A stretch of DNA of 64,000 nt. It comes from Straminergon stramineum. Its lineage: Eukaryota; Streptophyta; Bryopsida; Hypnales; Calliergonaceae. Made by a program: the position numbers and the translations under genes. The DNA is taken from assembly GCA_963920665.1 (NCBI GenBank), contig OY987263.1, positions 22,556,547 to 22,620,546 of the forward strand. Reading direction: 5' to 3'. Below, one piece after another: positions 1-12,410 of this stretch; the first letter of the stretch is position 1, and the number at the start of each line of letters is the position of its first letter. Below the pieces are notes generated by a model, which did no database searches, was not told where the DNA came from, and was given only the letters and a program-made list of their open reading frames with translations.

Positions 1-371
1 AGACATACAAATATACTTTCAGAAGTTCAATGCTTCATACACAAGAAACAGCAACATTGATTCCACTGAATCTTATGCCTTCATAGTTCATTCACTACAA
101 AGAATATTTACATACTCTTTTTGTATTAAACAGCACAAGTAATTCCAACTTCCTCACTTTAATTGACTCCCTTTCTTTGTACGGAGTACTAAAGGTCCTC
201 TATCTGAAAGAAAGTCTCACATCTTCTGTTGTATTGATGCAATTATAATCTCATGTTTCAAGTCAATTGGGGCAGCTTGTTCAAAGCTTTCTATCGTTGT
301 TACATGCCGACTCTACATATTGTTGGGTTCAACAACTCTTTATTTGCTGGAGCTTTGCGTCCATTTTTTCA
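1..371. other. Upstream spacer, no gene seen
   Basis: AT-rich sequence with no convincing reading frame. It precedes the methyltransferase-like relic. Any promoter of that relic should lie here, but I see no clear TATA box. Confidence 0.4.
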
Positions 372-416
372 AAGTCTCAAAATTGTCATTTTGTCTCAAT
401 TTAACGAATAAGGCCT
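372..416. repeat. Solitary MITE-type terminal repeat
   Basis: This stretch contains GTCTCAATTTAACGAATAA followed by GGCCTTT. It matches, in the same orientation, the right end of the small inverted-repeat element at 2748-3008 (GTCTCAATGTAACGAATAT then GGCCTTT). No matching left end was found upstream, so it looks like a solo or truncated copy. It runs up to the relic gene and may have replaced that gene's original start. Confidence 0.55.
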
Positions 417-420
417 TTGA

Positions 421-2161
421 TGGCCAAATTCCAGCATCCTCCACAGTGGATCAAGGCTCCGAGCTACAAGTCAGATCGCAAAGTGGAGTGAAGAGGAAGG
501 CCACCCTCTCACAACTCACGAGGAGGTCATCACTCATGTGACAAAGGCAATCATTCTCAGTGACGACGAGTTGGACACGTCTAAGAATTTGATTCTCAAC
601 ATCTCCATTGACGACCTCGTCGATGACATAGAGTCCAAAACAAAGACATGCTACAAAAAAGTCTTGGACTTCTTGAACAAGGTATGCATCTCTCATTTGG
701 ATTTGAAAATAGGGTCATAAGTTCTCATTCAAATGGTTGTACTTTGAGTTCATTTATCGTCATTATAGGTTGCACTACTCTGCAAGTGTCGGCGGGGAAA
801 CCATCCATGTTCCATGGTGTCCCTAAAGCTAGGCCAGGGGTGGATGTCATGTTCTTTGACTACCCGGAGAACTTGCCCGTGCCTGGGCTGTCTTCTCCGC
901 CACATGAGGTGCCGGATTGGAATGAGGACGTGGGAGATGAAGCTTTGCAGTCAACGTTCAACTTTGCTTCCAATCATCTCCAAGACCACGATTGCATCAT
1001 AGACTTCCATTCGTGGAGTGCCAAAGCAAAGTTCGATATTGCAGGGTTGTGCGAAATGTATGACATGGTGAAGAAGAAGGAGTGGATGGGGATGAACCAC
1101 ATGCACTTGACCTTGGCTCTTGACAAAACCAAGAAGGTAAACTACATTCGATTTCTGCAATTCCAAATGGCAATTTCACATGCATTACTTTCATCGCATT
1201 CCTCATGATTGTACACCTATTTTGGATGATTGTGCAGACACAAAAATTTGGAATCACCCTGGTGGTGAAGGACTTGGGCACGAAAGGGAAATCCAATTTC
1301 TCTTTCAAGCGCACTACCACGATGGTGAAGGCTAGTGTCAACATCGCACAGGACGACATGGTAATGAACTACACCCATCCAAATGACATGGCCAGGGATG
1401 ACAGGAAGCCTTGGCATGGGGCTCGCGAAAAAGATCCACGGTTCTTTCAAATCCTCCTTGAAGCTACCAGCATCCAAGGAGATCTAATTCTTGACTGCAC
1501 TGCATCCACAGGTCAATATTCAATGATACTACTCTACCTCTCAATTGTAACCAAACTACAATTTCAATCTCTCATATTATATTTTTAAATTTTTGTGCCT
1601 ATAGGTGCATCCATTGTCGCATGTCATGGTACGGGCCGCCACGTTGTGGCCTTGGAGGAGAACAAAGACATCTACAAAGCCATCCTCAAACCCATGCAGA
1701 AGTCCACTATGGCCAAGGAAGTGACGCCACCTCCTCCAGTAGTTGCAATTTCGCAAGATCCGGATGCCATGCCCGTGGTGCCTTGCAAATTCATTCGGAA
1801 GGGAAAATTGAGTAAGTAAATAGGCACTTTTTTAATGCTCTTCGTACATGATGCCTTCTACTTTTCAAAACTCTAACATGGTGACATTTTTGTTTGCAGT
1901 CATCGAAGATTGATGTCACCTAATCCAATGATGAAGAAACAGAGTCTTCTATATAGTCCGGAGAAGACATACGAGCTTCTAGTCTATGCCAACCAGATGG
2001 CAACAGCCTTTGTGAATTTTGGTTGCTCCAAACCAAAACGCTGTAAAGACACATACGCTCTAAATGTCTTAGAGTTCATAGATGGGTTTGCATCTGAGAG
2101 TAGAGAGTCTTCAGATTCGTCCAAGTCCTCCGAATCTGTGACCAACTGCACTACGACTTAG
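421..2161 (+). pseudogene. Broken N4/N6 amino-methyltransferase-like gene
   Basis: Exon-like pieces lie at about 421-681, 769-1136, 1238-1511, 1605-1811 and 1900-2161. The joins 1136/1238 (phase 0) and 1511/1605 (phase 1) splice cleanly with GT-AG ends. The joined C-terminal piece reads DLILDCTASTG, then ASIVACHGTGRHVVALEEN, which has the layout of the motif I/SAM-binding end of beta-class DNA amino-methyltransferases (family pattern DPFxGxGT...GR..iGiE). Upstream, VDVMFFDYPENLPV sits where the catalytic (D/N/S)PP(Y/F/W) motif IV would be. Both motifs are altered, so activity is doubtful. Breaks: near 490 the frame shifts by one base (WIKAPSYKSDRKVE in one frame, then EEEGHPLTTHEE in another); the 681/769 junction is out of phase; after 1899 the serine-rich tail to 2161 is in a different frame from exon 4. 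No credible start codon is seen. It could be a host gene family gone to ruin or cargo of a mobile element. The fold assignment is an inference from motif order. Confidence 0.55.
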
Positions 2162-2483
2162 ACTCATGAAATTGACATATCTCATGAGTCATCCTATTGT
2201 GTATTGTTTTCTATTATGATTGGATTTGTGTGTTTTATGGCTATATCTTGGACATGCGTTCTTCTAATTCTTATTTTCTACTATAAGAATTTCATCTATG
2301 TGGAATACATTTTGTTCTAGAAAACCCTTCAATCAAAAAAAGGGGTAAGCACTTTGAATTTTGAAAAATAAACTCTACATTCTATGCACTTTTTACTTTC
2401 TTATGTCCACGGTCATGGGTCCCTCAACCATTTTTTCTCGCAAAAAAATTTCCTACTCATAGGCTCACATACTAGCAATCCTA

Positions 2484-2745
2484 TTGCTAGAACCAATACA
2501 TGGCTTTGTTGTTTTGAAGGATGGATTCTGGCTAACAACTTGTGTTCAAGTGACTCAAGTGGATGAAGTAGGAGAAGATGGTGAGAATCGTGAAGAGTTT
2601 GGAGAGGATGATGCCTATGTTGGGCCTTTGAAGGGTTGTCAACAGCCATCCTTTAGGGTGGGTCGGGATCTCTTTGAAGGCTACTTTATAGCAATTCAAC
2701 CCACGCTTGGTGACACTTGATTGGTTTGGATTGCAAGGGCGTTGC
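2484..2745 (+). pseudogene. Degenerate ORF fragment of unknown family
   Basis: An open frame of 78 codons without an ATG contains an acidic stretch (VDEVGEDGENREEFGEDD) and then DLFEGYFIAIQPTLGD. It ends in a stop at about 2718. A one-base shift continues it as LVWIARALPN, after which a MITE begins. The codon use and the continuation across a frameshift suggest a once-coding sequence in the same orientation as the methyltransferase-like relic 320 bp upstream. The two may have been one transcription unit or one element. I do not recognise the family. Confidence 0.35.
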
Positions 2746-2747
2746 CT

Positions 2748-3008
2748 AATAAGGCCATATTCGCTATATTGAGACCTTTTGCAGTCTCAATTTTATCCTT
2801 GACTCGAGGATAAACAGTTTTATTTCTTTACTGGTATTTTTTTTAAAATAGGTAACAACACCAACTTTTAGAATTTCATTATAGGATCACTATTTGAGCA
2901 TTATTTATTTTTGGTTTCAATTCCTAATTTTTTAAATGAATTTTCCAATAACTAGCATTTTGTCTCAAAATCTGTGAAAAGTCTCAATGTAACGAATATG
3001 GCCTTTAA
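2748..3008. mobile_element. Small inverted-repeat element (MITE)
   Basis: A 261-bp element with imperfect terminal inverted repeats of about 38 bp. The left end reads AAGGCCATATTCGCTATATT and the right end, reverse-complemented, reads AAGGCCATATTCGTTACATT; both go on to GAGAC. The interior has no ORF. It interrupts the frame that ends in WIARALPN. Superfamily is unassigned because no clear target duplication is visible. Confidence 0.6.
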
Positions 3009-5788
3009 TCCAAAATGTAATCTTGAAAAACCGAATTGCGTCCTCATTCAGTACTTCTTTCCAACATCAAGGAATTAGGAAGTTCAAGACTTCCACACCA
3101 AATGGGACAACAAAAGAGGTTTGTGTTAGAAAGTTGATGAAACTGAACCGCCCCTTTGGGAAGAAACAAATGCTCTAATGACTGTGTGGAAGTCTCAGAT
3201 CAAAAAAGATATTGTGCAGTGCATGATTAAGATCCCAATTGTTCAAATTGAAATCATCAATCAAAGTTTGGTTTTATATACTTCATCTTAAGTGTAGCAT
3301 TGGTTGAGTTCAGTCACGTTTGACTACATTGCTAGCCATATGTGATAGAGTGCTATTTGTTATATATATATACTTTCACATTATTGTGAAGGATAATATT
3401 ATATTTTCTTATAAATGTGGGTTGGGAATTTAGATTTATAAATGTTTAACTATAGCTTACTAGATGTAGGATTTAGAACTTTGGATTTTTGGTAGAGAGT
3501 ACTTGTTTTGGTGTTGCACTTGCAACATTCCTATCGCAAGTGCAATATCTATACCATAATAATATATTTCCTATGACATTTTATGTATACTTGTTTGCAA
3601 AATATGTGCAATTTTTGACCAATTACAATACAACATTTGTTTTAAAACATTTTATTGAGTGCATGACTCTCATTTCAATGGAAATTGCTACTTAGAACTA
3701 ATTAATTAATTAAGTAATCATCAAGCTAAATTAGAACCCACTCACTTCACTCATTGCACCTTCAAATGCAAAGTACTATTTTGAGAGGGCCCCACTCTCC
3801 CATTTTAATGAATATGATGTTAATTCCAAAAATGAAAATCTATAATTATTTGCTCACTATTAGACAATTTATTCTACAACATCCTTTCAAGGTTAAAGGT
3901 ATGACATGTTTATGCATGTCACCTATTCAACTTCTAAAGTGAATGAAGACTTACTTTGCACAAGTCACATGACCTTAACTACAAGAAGTTTAATCTCATT
4001 ATAGACGGTGCAAAAGAATTTAGTGTCACCACAAAATTAGAAAAGGCCCAAGGTATGTACAAATATCCTATCTATGGATGGTGGATGTAATGAAAGGTGA
4101 AAGGTGGTTGTAGCTAGCAAATTAGGAAGCAATTAGGAAGCCCATGTTTTATCATTGATCAAGGTGGGAATAGTTGACAAATTAGAAAGCAACTAGAAAG
4201 CCCATAGTTGATCATTGGATTTGTCAATTGTCTTTGTTGTATATTCAATCAACTTTACTACACGTATTGTGTAATTTGTAGGTGGTCAATCCATAACACT
4301 TAGAAGAATGTTGGATACTTGGGTTAGAATATGCACACGTATTGAAGTAGGTCATTTCTTGCTTTTCTTTTTGAAATGTAGATTATCTTCAAATTAAAAA
4401 TCATAATTGGAGACATTGATGAAAATTCTCCACCTAATTAAACTCACTCATAAAAATGAGTACCATGCACTAAATGTACCTAATATATATAGAATGCACT
4501 AAATTCTTAGAACACAATTAACTTCCAAATCCCTGAAAAAAATGCACCCCAATGTATATAGAATACTACAATTTTATTTTAAGGATAGGATCAATAATCA
4601 TGAAAATTAGTACATTCATTAATATTTTAACTTGCACTAATTTAGATATTCTACATTCAGTGACATTAGTAAATTACTAAACTAGTCACACTAATTATGT
4701 AAATCAGCATAGCCTTGTGGACCATGAATAGTGAGTGCAACCCAAGCATACCCAAACATTAACCCCTTCACTCCAACATCCAAAATTTGGAGAATGAACA
4801 AAGAGGTTCCAGACTTCCAGGGGCTTCAGTTTTCTGACCAAACTTCTCATTCATCCAAACCACTGCTTGACAGCCTTGACTCTTAAAAACCACACTTTCT
4901 GTACATTGAATTTGAGAAATTCGAGGGAAATATTATATAATTATAAAGATACAGTATAAGCAAAAAAAATGCAAGACTTCAAGAAAGGATTCAGGCGCTT
5001 AGGGGTTAAAAATGTCATAAGCTTATCTGCAAGCTCCTGTGCTTTGTCTTTTCCGTGGCTCCCAAGAGTGGAAGAGAACGTGACAAATACCACAATGGAT
5101 GCTCAGATTGCCTGGAGAGCCCTGACTACCGGTAACTTACTTCGAGGGTGAGCTACTGAAACATAAACTTCCCAATTCTGTAACTGAGACCCAAAGTAAC
5201 TTCAGGGATTCACAACGAACTCCACATTTCCCTTGGCTTAGTCTAACATGCTCAAGAGATTCAAACATTTGATGGACGAACTTCATTGCAACCAAAGAGT
5301 AATATTTTCTTTGGTGACCCGAGTCCCGCAAAAATACAGCACGAGTATTTGGTCTCTACAAATTTGGAAACTCAAACAGAGCCTCAAATAACGATAAATT
5401 AATTAAGGCCACAGAAATTTAAAAGGACACAAAAAAAATAGCCTCACGGATTAACTCTCCTTGTCTGTTAAAATAGAAGACCTCTATCGACCCAAAATCT
5501 TGTCACAACAAGTGACTGACAAAAATTCCGATGCTTCTCATCCTGGAACACCAGGAATGCCACAAAAGCAGACCTCTTAGAAAAATAGTGCAAACTTCAG
5601 GACATCATGGTTTGCAACTACTTTAATTCTGGAAAAGTGGCCCAATATGCATTTGCATTAGCAACTCATCAAACTAGTGCTTAAAAGGGGATTTCTTGTC
5701 TTTCCAGATGGAGTTCGAACATAAAGCAAGCCAGATTTCGTTCATTATCAAATCCAAGACAGTTTGAAGAGTTGGCAGTGCATCCCTG
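3009..5788. other. AT-rich spacer, no gene
   Basis: No spliced or unspliced coding region stands out. A lone end-like motif, GCGCTTAGGGGTTAA, occurs near 4994-5008 and resembles the right end of the TTAA-bounded elements at 12.4 and 38.6 kb. The part from about 5150 to 5788 lies downstream of the minus-strand purH stop and presumably holds its 3' UTR; no strong poly(A) signal was picked out. Confidence 0.4.
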
Positions 5789-8700
5789 TCAATGTCGGAA
5801 GTGCCGTACTTCAGTGAAAAGCATAGATACTCCATACTTGTTGCAGCAGTCAATAGCATCCTGGTCACGCATACTGCCGCCAGGCTGGGCAATGACCTTC
5901 ACACCTGCTTTGCAAGCATCTTCCACCGCATCATTCCAGGCAAAGGGAAAGAAGGCATCACTGGCTAGAGCTGCACCTTTTGCTTCTTCCCCAGCTTTCT
6001 CTAGTGCAATTTGCAAACTCTTGACGCGGTTTGGTTGCCCACTTCCCATTCCCAGCATCCGATTATCCTGAAAATGATCATATGGTAAAATGCACATCAA
6101 GAAAGAGGCAAACTGAAAGCACTGCAACAAGTCACAAGAAGCAAGATACTAACGACCTGTTACTAACAAAAACACAAAGGTGCTATTAGAGGTTCGAAAC
6201 GAAAATTTTCATAGATGGTTAATTCAGGCATATACCTTGGCTACCACAATGGCATTGCTCTTGACGTGCTTGCAGCAGAGCCAAGCGAATTGTGCATCAT
6301 CCACAAGTTCCAAGGTCGGCACCTTACTCGTCACAACCCTGAATCCAAGGTCTTCAGGTGTCTTATCATCGGAGTCTTGGAGCAACCAACCACCTCCAAT
6401 TTGTCGCAAAGATCGTCGGCCCTTTTTAGTATGTTCAGCCTTCAAAATACGCAGAGTTTTCGATTTTCCTTTCAAGATCTCCAAGCCCTTCTCCGTGTAG
6501 CTAGGAGCCACCACGATTTCATAAAACATCCGAGTTTCACCGTCTGTAGGACTGCGGAACTCTCGAATCTCCCTTGCAAGGGTCTGAAAAAGCACCAGAG
6601 GACACGTGATCAAGAACGAAACGCAAGAAATGACGTATAAAAAAATTTGAACTGACACTAAAGAAATGATCCAAAAGATTCTATACCTCATCTACTTCCA
6701 CATTGAAAGCCACAATGCCTCCGAAGGCACTAACAGGATCAGCCCTCACTGCAAGTCGGTAGGCTTCCAGAAGTCCTTGATTTGGACCAACAGAGGCAAC
6801 CCCACAAGGATTCGTGTGCTTCACCACCACACATGTGGGATTGTTGAATTCACACACACAATTCCAGGCTGCATCAGTGTCCAAATAGTTGTTGTACGAC
6901 ATTTCCTGCAGACCACAGACAAGTTTAGCATCTCCTTTTGAGAAGCCTGATCCTCAACAACCATAATGCCACAGAACACAGGATAAAAAATATAGTATAT
7001 AATATTATAATGTTTTATATAATAATGGTATATCTCGAACAACAATCGTGAGTGAGAGGAAAAAAAACCCTTGAGGCCCTCACCTTGCCATGGTACTGCA
7101 CTGCTGTGGCAATGCCTCCTGCTCCAAATTCACAGAGAGACTTGTCTTCATAGAAAGCAGCTCTCTGATGCGGGTTTTCACCGTACCTTAACTTTTGTTT
7201 AAGAGTCATAGGCACCGTCAAACTTGGAGGGAATTCAGTCGATTCCTCTGGAAAAAATTGTCATGAAAATCCTTTGTTATAAATGATGGAAAAGTAGCAA
7301 TAGCCTACTCTACATTTCTCCCCTGACAGTGAACTTCAGATTTTGCAACCGCAAGCATGAGGAGCTAACCTCCAGCCTCACATCAAGGGAAAGACAACTA
7401 AGTGAGGGTGAGAAACATACCACCATCTCGCTGATGCTTCCACAGCCACTCGGCCACAGCTGAATCGTAGGACGAGCAGTGTTGAAAGGCTTTCCATGCC
7501 AACTTTCTCCGGAAGGTGCTGTCACTATCATCACCACCACTCTGCAACTTTGCTAGTACTTCTGAGTAATCATCGGGATCCACGACCACCATCACATCCT
7601 TGTGGTTCTGTGACACCAATCAGTGAAACAAATCCTTAGTTCTAAACTATAATCCGAAATAAGTCCAAAAAATGCTTCGCAGATGTCTGAGACAAAATCT
7701 ACTTACATGTGGTCAATGCAATTCAATTAGACTCAGAGCAACATTGAATTTGTCTCAGCAGGAAAACGCCTCGTCTTTGGGAAAAAACTGTCATCGTAGC
7801 CTTATCAAGATTACTGAATCGTTGATTCTACTAGGGATAGTAAGGACAACGAAGAAAACCAAAATGTGGATAAATTCATAGAAATGAGAGGAATGGGTTT
7901 AGGAATCGCAGAGATTTGGAGATCCAGTAAGCCACTAGACATGACACGATTGTGGACTCAATCGTGACAAATCCCGCGCCACGAGACACACCTTACCTTT
8001 GCGGCAGCTCTGATCATAGATGGTCCTCCTATATCAATATTCTCTACTCCTACGCCGAATTCAACATTTGAAGATGTCACGGTACTATAAAAGGGGTAAA
8101 GGTTCACAACCACCACGTCGATAGTTCCTGAAAATCACAAAAAAAGCCAGACACGAAAGGTTACAGAAGTGGTTTGTAATCCTTTCAAAAAAAAGTAAAT
8201 AACGAGCTCCATCACGATCCAACGGGATGTATGATTCGAAACCTCTGCAAAAAAAGAACTATGGTCTTTCTCAGTGCAGCGCCAGCAGCAACTCCATCCT
8301 CAACCAAGAGGCTTGTGAATATCTATAAGCTAAAACAGTAGTAGTGCTCACCAATTCCGTGTTGCTGGAGTGCTTCCATGTGAGGCTGCATGTCTCGCCT
8401 TGCCAAAATACCGCCATGAACTGCTGGATGCAATGTTTTCACACGCCCATCGAGCTAATGACAGCGACAACAATCGAAGAAGGATCAGATCAGAGTGAAC
8501 TGCACTTAGCTAGATAATACCAACTAGCTACTCTACTCCGGTAACAAAAAGCATAATAGCTACAAGTGCCTAATCGCTGCAAGATTTTGCAATCAGAGGT
8601 AAAAGACGATTGCTACCAAAGCCCAAGGAATCAGAATCACGCACAAAAAGATTTAGACTACTCCAAATTGAAAAAGAGTGTAGATCTTTCAACCGGCTGG

Positions 8701-9510
8701 GAAAGAAAAACGCGTCGAATTCGCTTACCATTTCCGGAAACGACGTTATCTCTTCAACCCTGGTGACAGAAAATCCTGCCTTCTCAAGCGCCGTGGCAGT
8801 ACCGCCAGTGGAAACTAGTTTGTATCTGCAAAACCCCGCCGTCCAGTCACCACTCAATACAATTCACCCAAACTACCAGGCGTGCCTCTAACCTTCCTAA
8901 TCTTCATTTCATCACAGCAAGAATGTACAAAGCTCTACCCCAAGTCGCCAAGTCCTTTCGCCAGCAATTCAAGGTTGCGCTTGTCCGAAAGCGAAATGAG
9001 CGCCTGCTTCACAGCTCCTGCCAAAACCACAGTCACGCAACCCAAAACCCAAAAAACCCATTACAACAAACCCAATACACAATCAACACACATACACAAA
9101 TGACACAGAATTCATCCCACATTTTCAAGGACAATTCCAAAATCCACGCGACCTAAAACTCTCCACAAACCCAAAATTCTCCCAAACCCAATTTCCAAAT
9201 CAAGCCCAACCAGAAAGGTGCCAAGCTCACCCTGACTGGTGGCGCCCGGGCTCGAAGCTGAAGGCGACGCGGCTGTAACTGAAGCTCTCGCCTGCATAGC
9301 TTTCACCGACGACGATGATGAGAGGCGTGGCTTGGCCGAGAGCACGTCCCGACTGCCTCCACCAACGTGGGAGCTTCGGGAAGCGGCCATGGAGAGACAG
9401 TAACGACCTTGTGAGGGAGAAGAAGAGGAAGCAGCGGGAGAAGTGGAGAGCGTGAGTGCGGCGAGCTTAGAAGAAGAAGAGGAGGCGGAGAGTGACAGCA
9501 GCATCGCCAT
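5789..9510 (-). CDS. purH: Bifunctional AICAR transformylase / IMP cyclohydrolase, plastid-type
   Basis: Catalyses the last two steps of de novo IMP synthesis. It formylates AICAR with 10-formyl-tetrahydrofolate, then closes the ring to IMP. Exons (minus, 5' to 3'): 9510-9231, 9017-8939, 8825-8729, 8454-8352, 8127-7997, 7607-7421, 7247-7084, 6905-6687, 6583-6236, 6067-5789. All introns are GT-AG, all phases agree, and the total is 628 codons plus stop. Residues 1 to about 92 are Ser/Ala-rich and look like a chloroplast transit peptide. The MGS-like cyclohydrolase domain follows: ALISLSDK near 99, STGGTA 125-130, DGRVKTLHP 154-162, [15 protein letters not shown] 216-230. The transformylase domain has LRYGENPHQ at 312-320 and [12 protein letters not shown] with the expected catalytic Lys376-His377. 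It ends in the family's typical RHFRH. The start was chosen at the ATG that opens the transit-like leader; the next in-frame ATG is two codons on. No defect is seen. Confidence 0.96.
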
Positions 9511-12410
9511 GGCCAAACTGTGGTGAGGGTGGGTTTGTGTGTGGGGCTTTGCAGGGCTGAGCTGGGCTAAGGGGAATGTAAAGGCCAACGGAACTGGCCA
9601 GGATGTCCTTACAAGAAAGACCAAAGGGTACCTGCCTACTGAATGCCTGAAAGGCTTCGTATCCCGTCTCTCTCGTGTATTGTATCTGCAGGTGTAAGCC
9701 CAGCTGCTGTGTCTGTGTCTGTCTGTGCTGGACTGGGTCTGTCAAGATTTCTCTGTCTCACGATTAATATTCGCTCGCGGGGATGGGAAGGCTTGCGAGA
9801 GCGGGGAGTCACGGGAAGGACGTCCTTGCATCCCGCATTGCATTGCATTTCAGGGTTTCTGGGTTTGGGTTCAGGGTTTAAGCTACGAGCACTTCGCCGG
9901 GTCCTGGGCGCGATATTGGGTCGCAGTTGTGGTTGATTCCCTGTGAATCTTTTGCTTGTTTGTTTCCGTGGTGGACGCACACTTAGCTTAGATCATTCAA
10001 TTTTGATCACTCATCCACTAAAATGTCTAAAATAGTAAACTTCATCCAAATATTGGTGAATTTCATATTTCTTGGAGAAGCTTTTGACAAATTCATTTAC
10101 TTTTCTCTCTTTTTCCTAAATTTCAAGGTACAAACTTTGGCAAGAATTCTCCAAGAATTTTTTCGAAATTGACTTTGTCCTTTAGAGGATATGGAATAGT
10201 ATTCTATGTACATGGAAAGCACATCAGTTGAGAACTAGGAGGTATGTGTTAATTTTGTGGAATTTCAAGTTTAAGATGGGTTATTTTTATAATAACTTAA
10301 GTATTGGATGTGAACAACTCTTAAGCCCTTAGTGCCTAATTCCTTTCTTTAATTTTTGCATATTTTTACTCATACCTTTATAAATATATATTATTCACCT
10401 CAATTTCATCAAATTTTTCATACAAAAAGTTGAGTTTTTTTAAAAGTCAATAATTTTTTTGGATGAATGACAAGTTTTGTAGTCATAAAAGTACCTAGAT
10501 ACTCTTTGTTCATTGTCAAAATTTTGGACATCACAATGCTAAAGGATTAATTTATGAATGTACAATTATTATGCTTTGCTATGGCTAGTGTATAAGCAAA
10601 GATTGATTGGTGAAACAACTCCATATGAAATATTTGGGTATTGAAGCAAGTCAACTCCAAAATGATGATTACAAATGCATAAGAGTTAGACAACTTTTAG
10701 ACAATGAAAAATTCTCTCTTATTAAATAACTTCGAGATGATAAAATGGGTATTGGCAGTAAAGAGTTCCAATATGATAATCCATGCATTACACTTAGACA
10801 ATTCTAACAAAAGATGGTTAACACAAATATACAAGAATTTGACAATTCCAAGATATTGGCCTATGCTATAGAATTAGAAGTTCCAAGATGATAAAAAAAA
10901 ATGCATTAAGTTAAAGAGCAAATATAATGATTGTTGAGATGGAATAAGACAACTCAAAACCAATGATTTTGTGGGGGAACTTGATTATTTCAATATGATG
11001 GATTTTGAGAGCTCCAAAGTAGGTTATCTTTCATAGTCATGTGACATTAGATTGAACCTAATGTCAAGCACCAATATTAAAGACAGGTTTTTCATAACCT
11101 TCTATTAATAATGGCTATGGAGAATATTTTTGAGTCATGAATGGTTCTCAGAAACCCTCTATCAATATTTAGAAGGTTACAAGAAACCTTCTAAATGGTT
11201 TACAAAAGGTTTCAAAGAATTTAACTTCTAGTAAAATGTGATCACCATGATAAATAGTCATCTTTCTATTGTTGTAAGATAGAGCTCAAAGTAAAGACAA
11301 AGTCATTTTTATTAGATTGTCCATTTTTTGATGGTTGAGTGGTTGAGTTTGTTACTTAAGGGTGAGGGTTTAAGATTTATTATTCTCTTTGGATTAAAGT
11401 GACTAATTTCTTCTAAATTATTATTTATTGGAGTGGATTAATATTTTCTAATGGCAATTTTAGTTGTAGACTATGGAAGCTTTGTTACACTAACAATTGT
11501 CATTAGAAAAATCCATAAAAATAGAAGTGTACATGGAGGGTTGGAATGTTAAAAAGGAGGACAAATTACAAATTTAGAACTTCATACCATGTCATACAAT
11601 TGAATTTGGAATCCACATGATTAAGCAAGTAGATTAAATAGTTGAATATAGTACCTTTGGCCATTAAAAAGCACCTATCATGTCATTAGTCTCCAATAGG
11701 TGGGTCATGCAACTTTTTGACACATGCCTCTCTTGAATTGCTTTCAAGACTTAACAATTAGCACTTCCAAAGACAAAACAAGGACAAAACTCCCCATGAC
11801 ACTCTACACATCCCAACAAATATCTCTATTTTCTCAAAAGTCTCACTTTTGTAAATTTTCTACTCAATCATATCTATGTCTTTTCTTCTTCCAAATAGAA
11901 TAACTAATATTTAGATCAAAATTTGATTACTAGAAAAATAACATTATGAAAAAATTATTGTCAATTCTAAACACCAAGTCAACAAATAAAAAACTTTAAT
12001 TTTAATTTGTGGAATTTCAAAGTTTAAATATTTTTATACTTTGGTTATAAGAAAATTATCTCTCAAAGATTCAATAATTGCTTTAGATGAAAGAGAAGGT
12101 GTTTGAACTCAACATTCACTTGAAGAACTTTGTTCATTATTTAGAATATAGAAGTGAAAGTACTCATTCTATAATTGTGTTCTATGAATTGATTTGACCA
12201 ATGTAGTGGATTTTAGAAGGTGGTTTTGATTAAGTGAAAGTTTAAACCTTTAGTTATAGGTTTGTAGGAACCTATGTATATGGTGTTGTATTTGACTCCT
12301 ACAATACAACATGTGCACAATAGTATGGCATAACATATACCATAGGACTAACAATTCAACCACTACTAAATTTCATTTGGATATTATTTAATATAGAAAC
12401 CTTATAATGA
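9511..12410. other. purH upstream region and AT-rich spacer
   Basis: The first ~450 bp upstream of purH are G+C-richer and presumably hold its promoter and leader; no clear TATA box was found. From about 9.98 kb the sequence becomes AT-rich without an ORF of interest. A motif at 10321-10339, TTAAGCCCTTAGTGCCTAA, resembles the terminus of the element starting at 12411 and may be a solo end. Confidence 0.4.
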
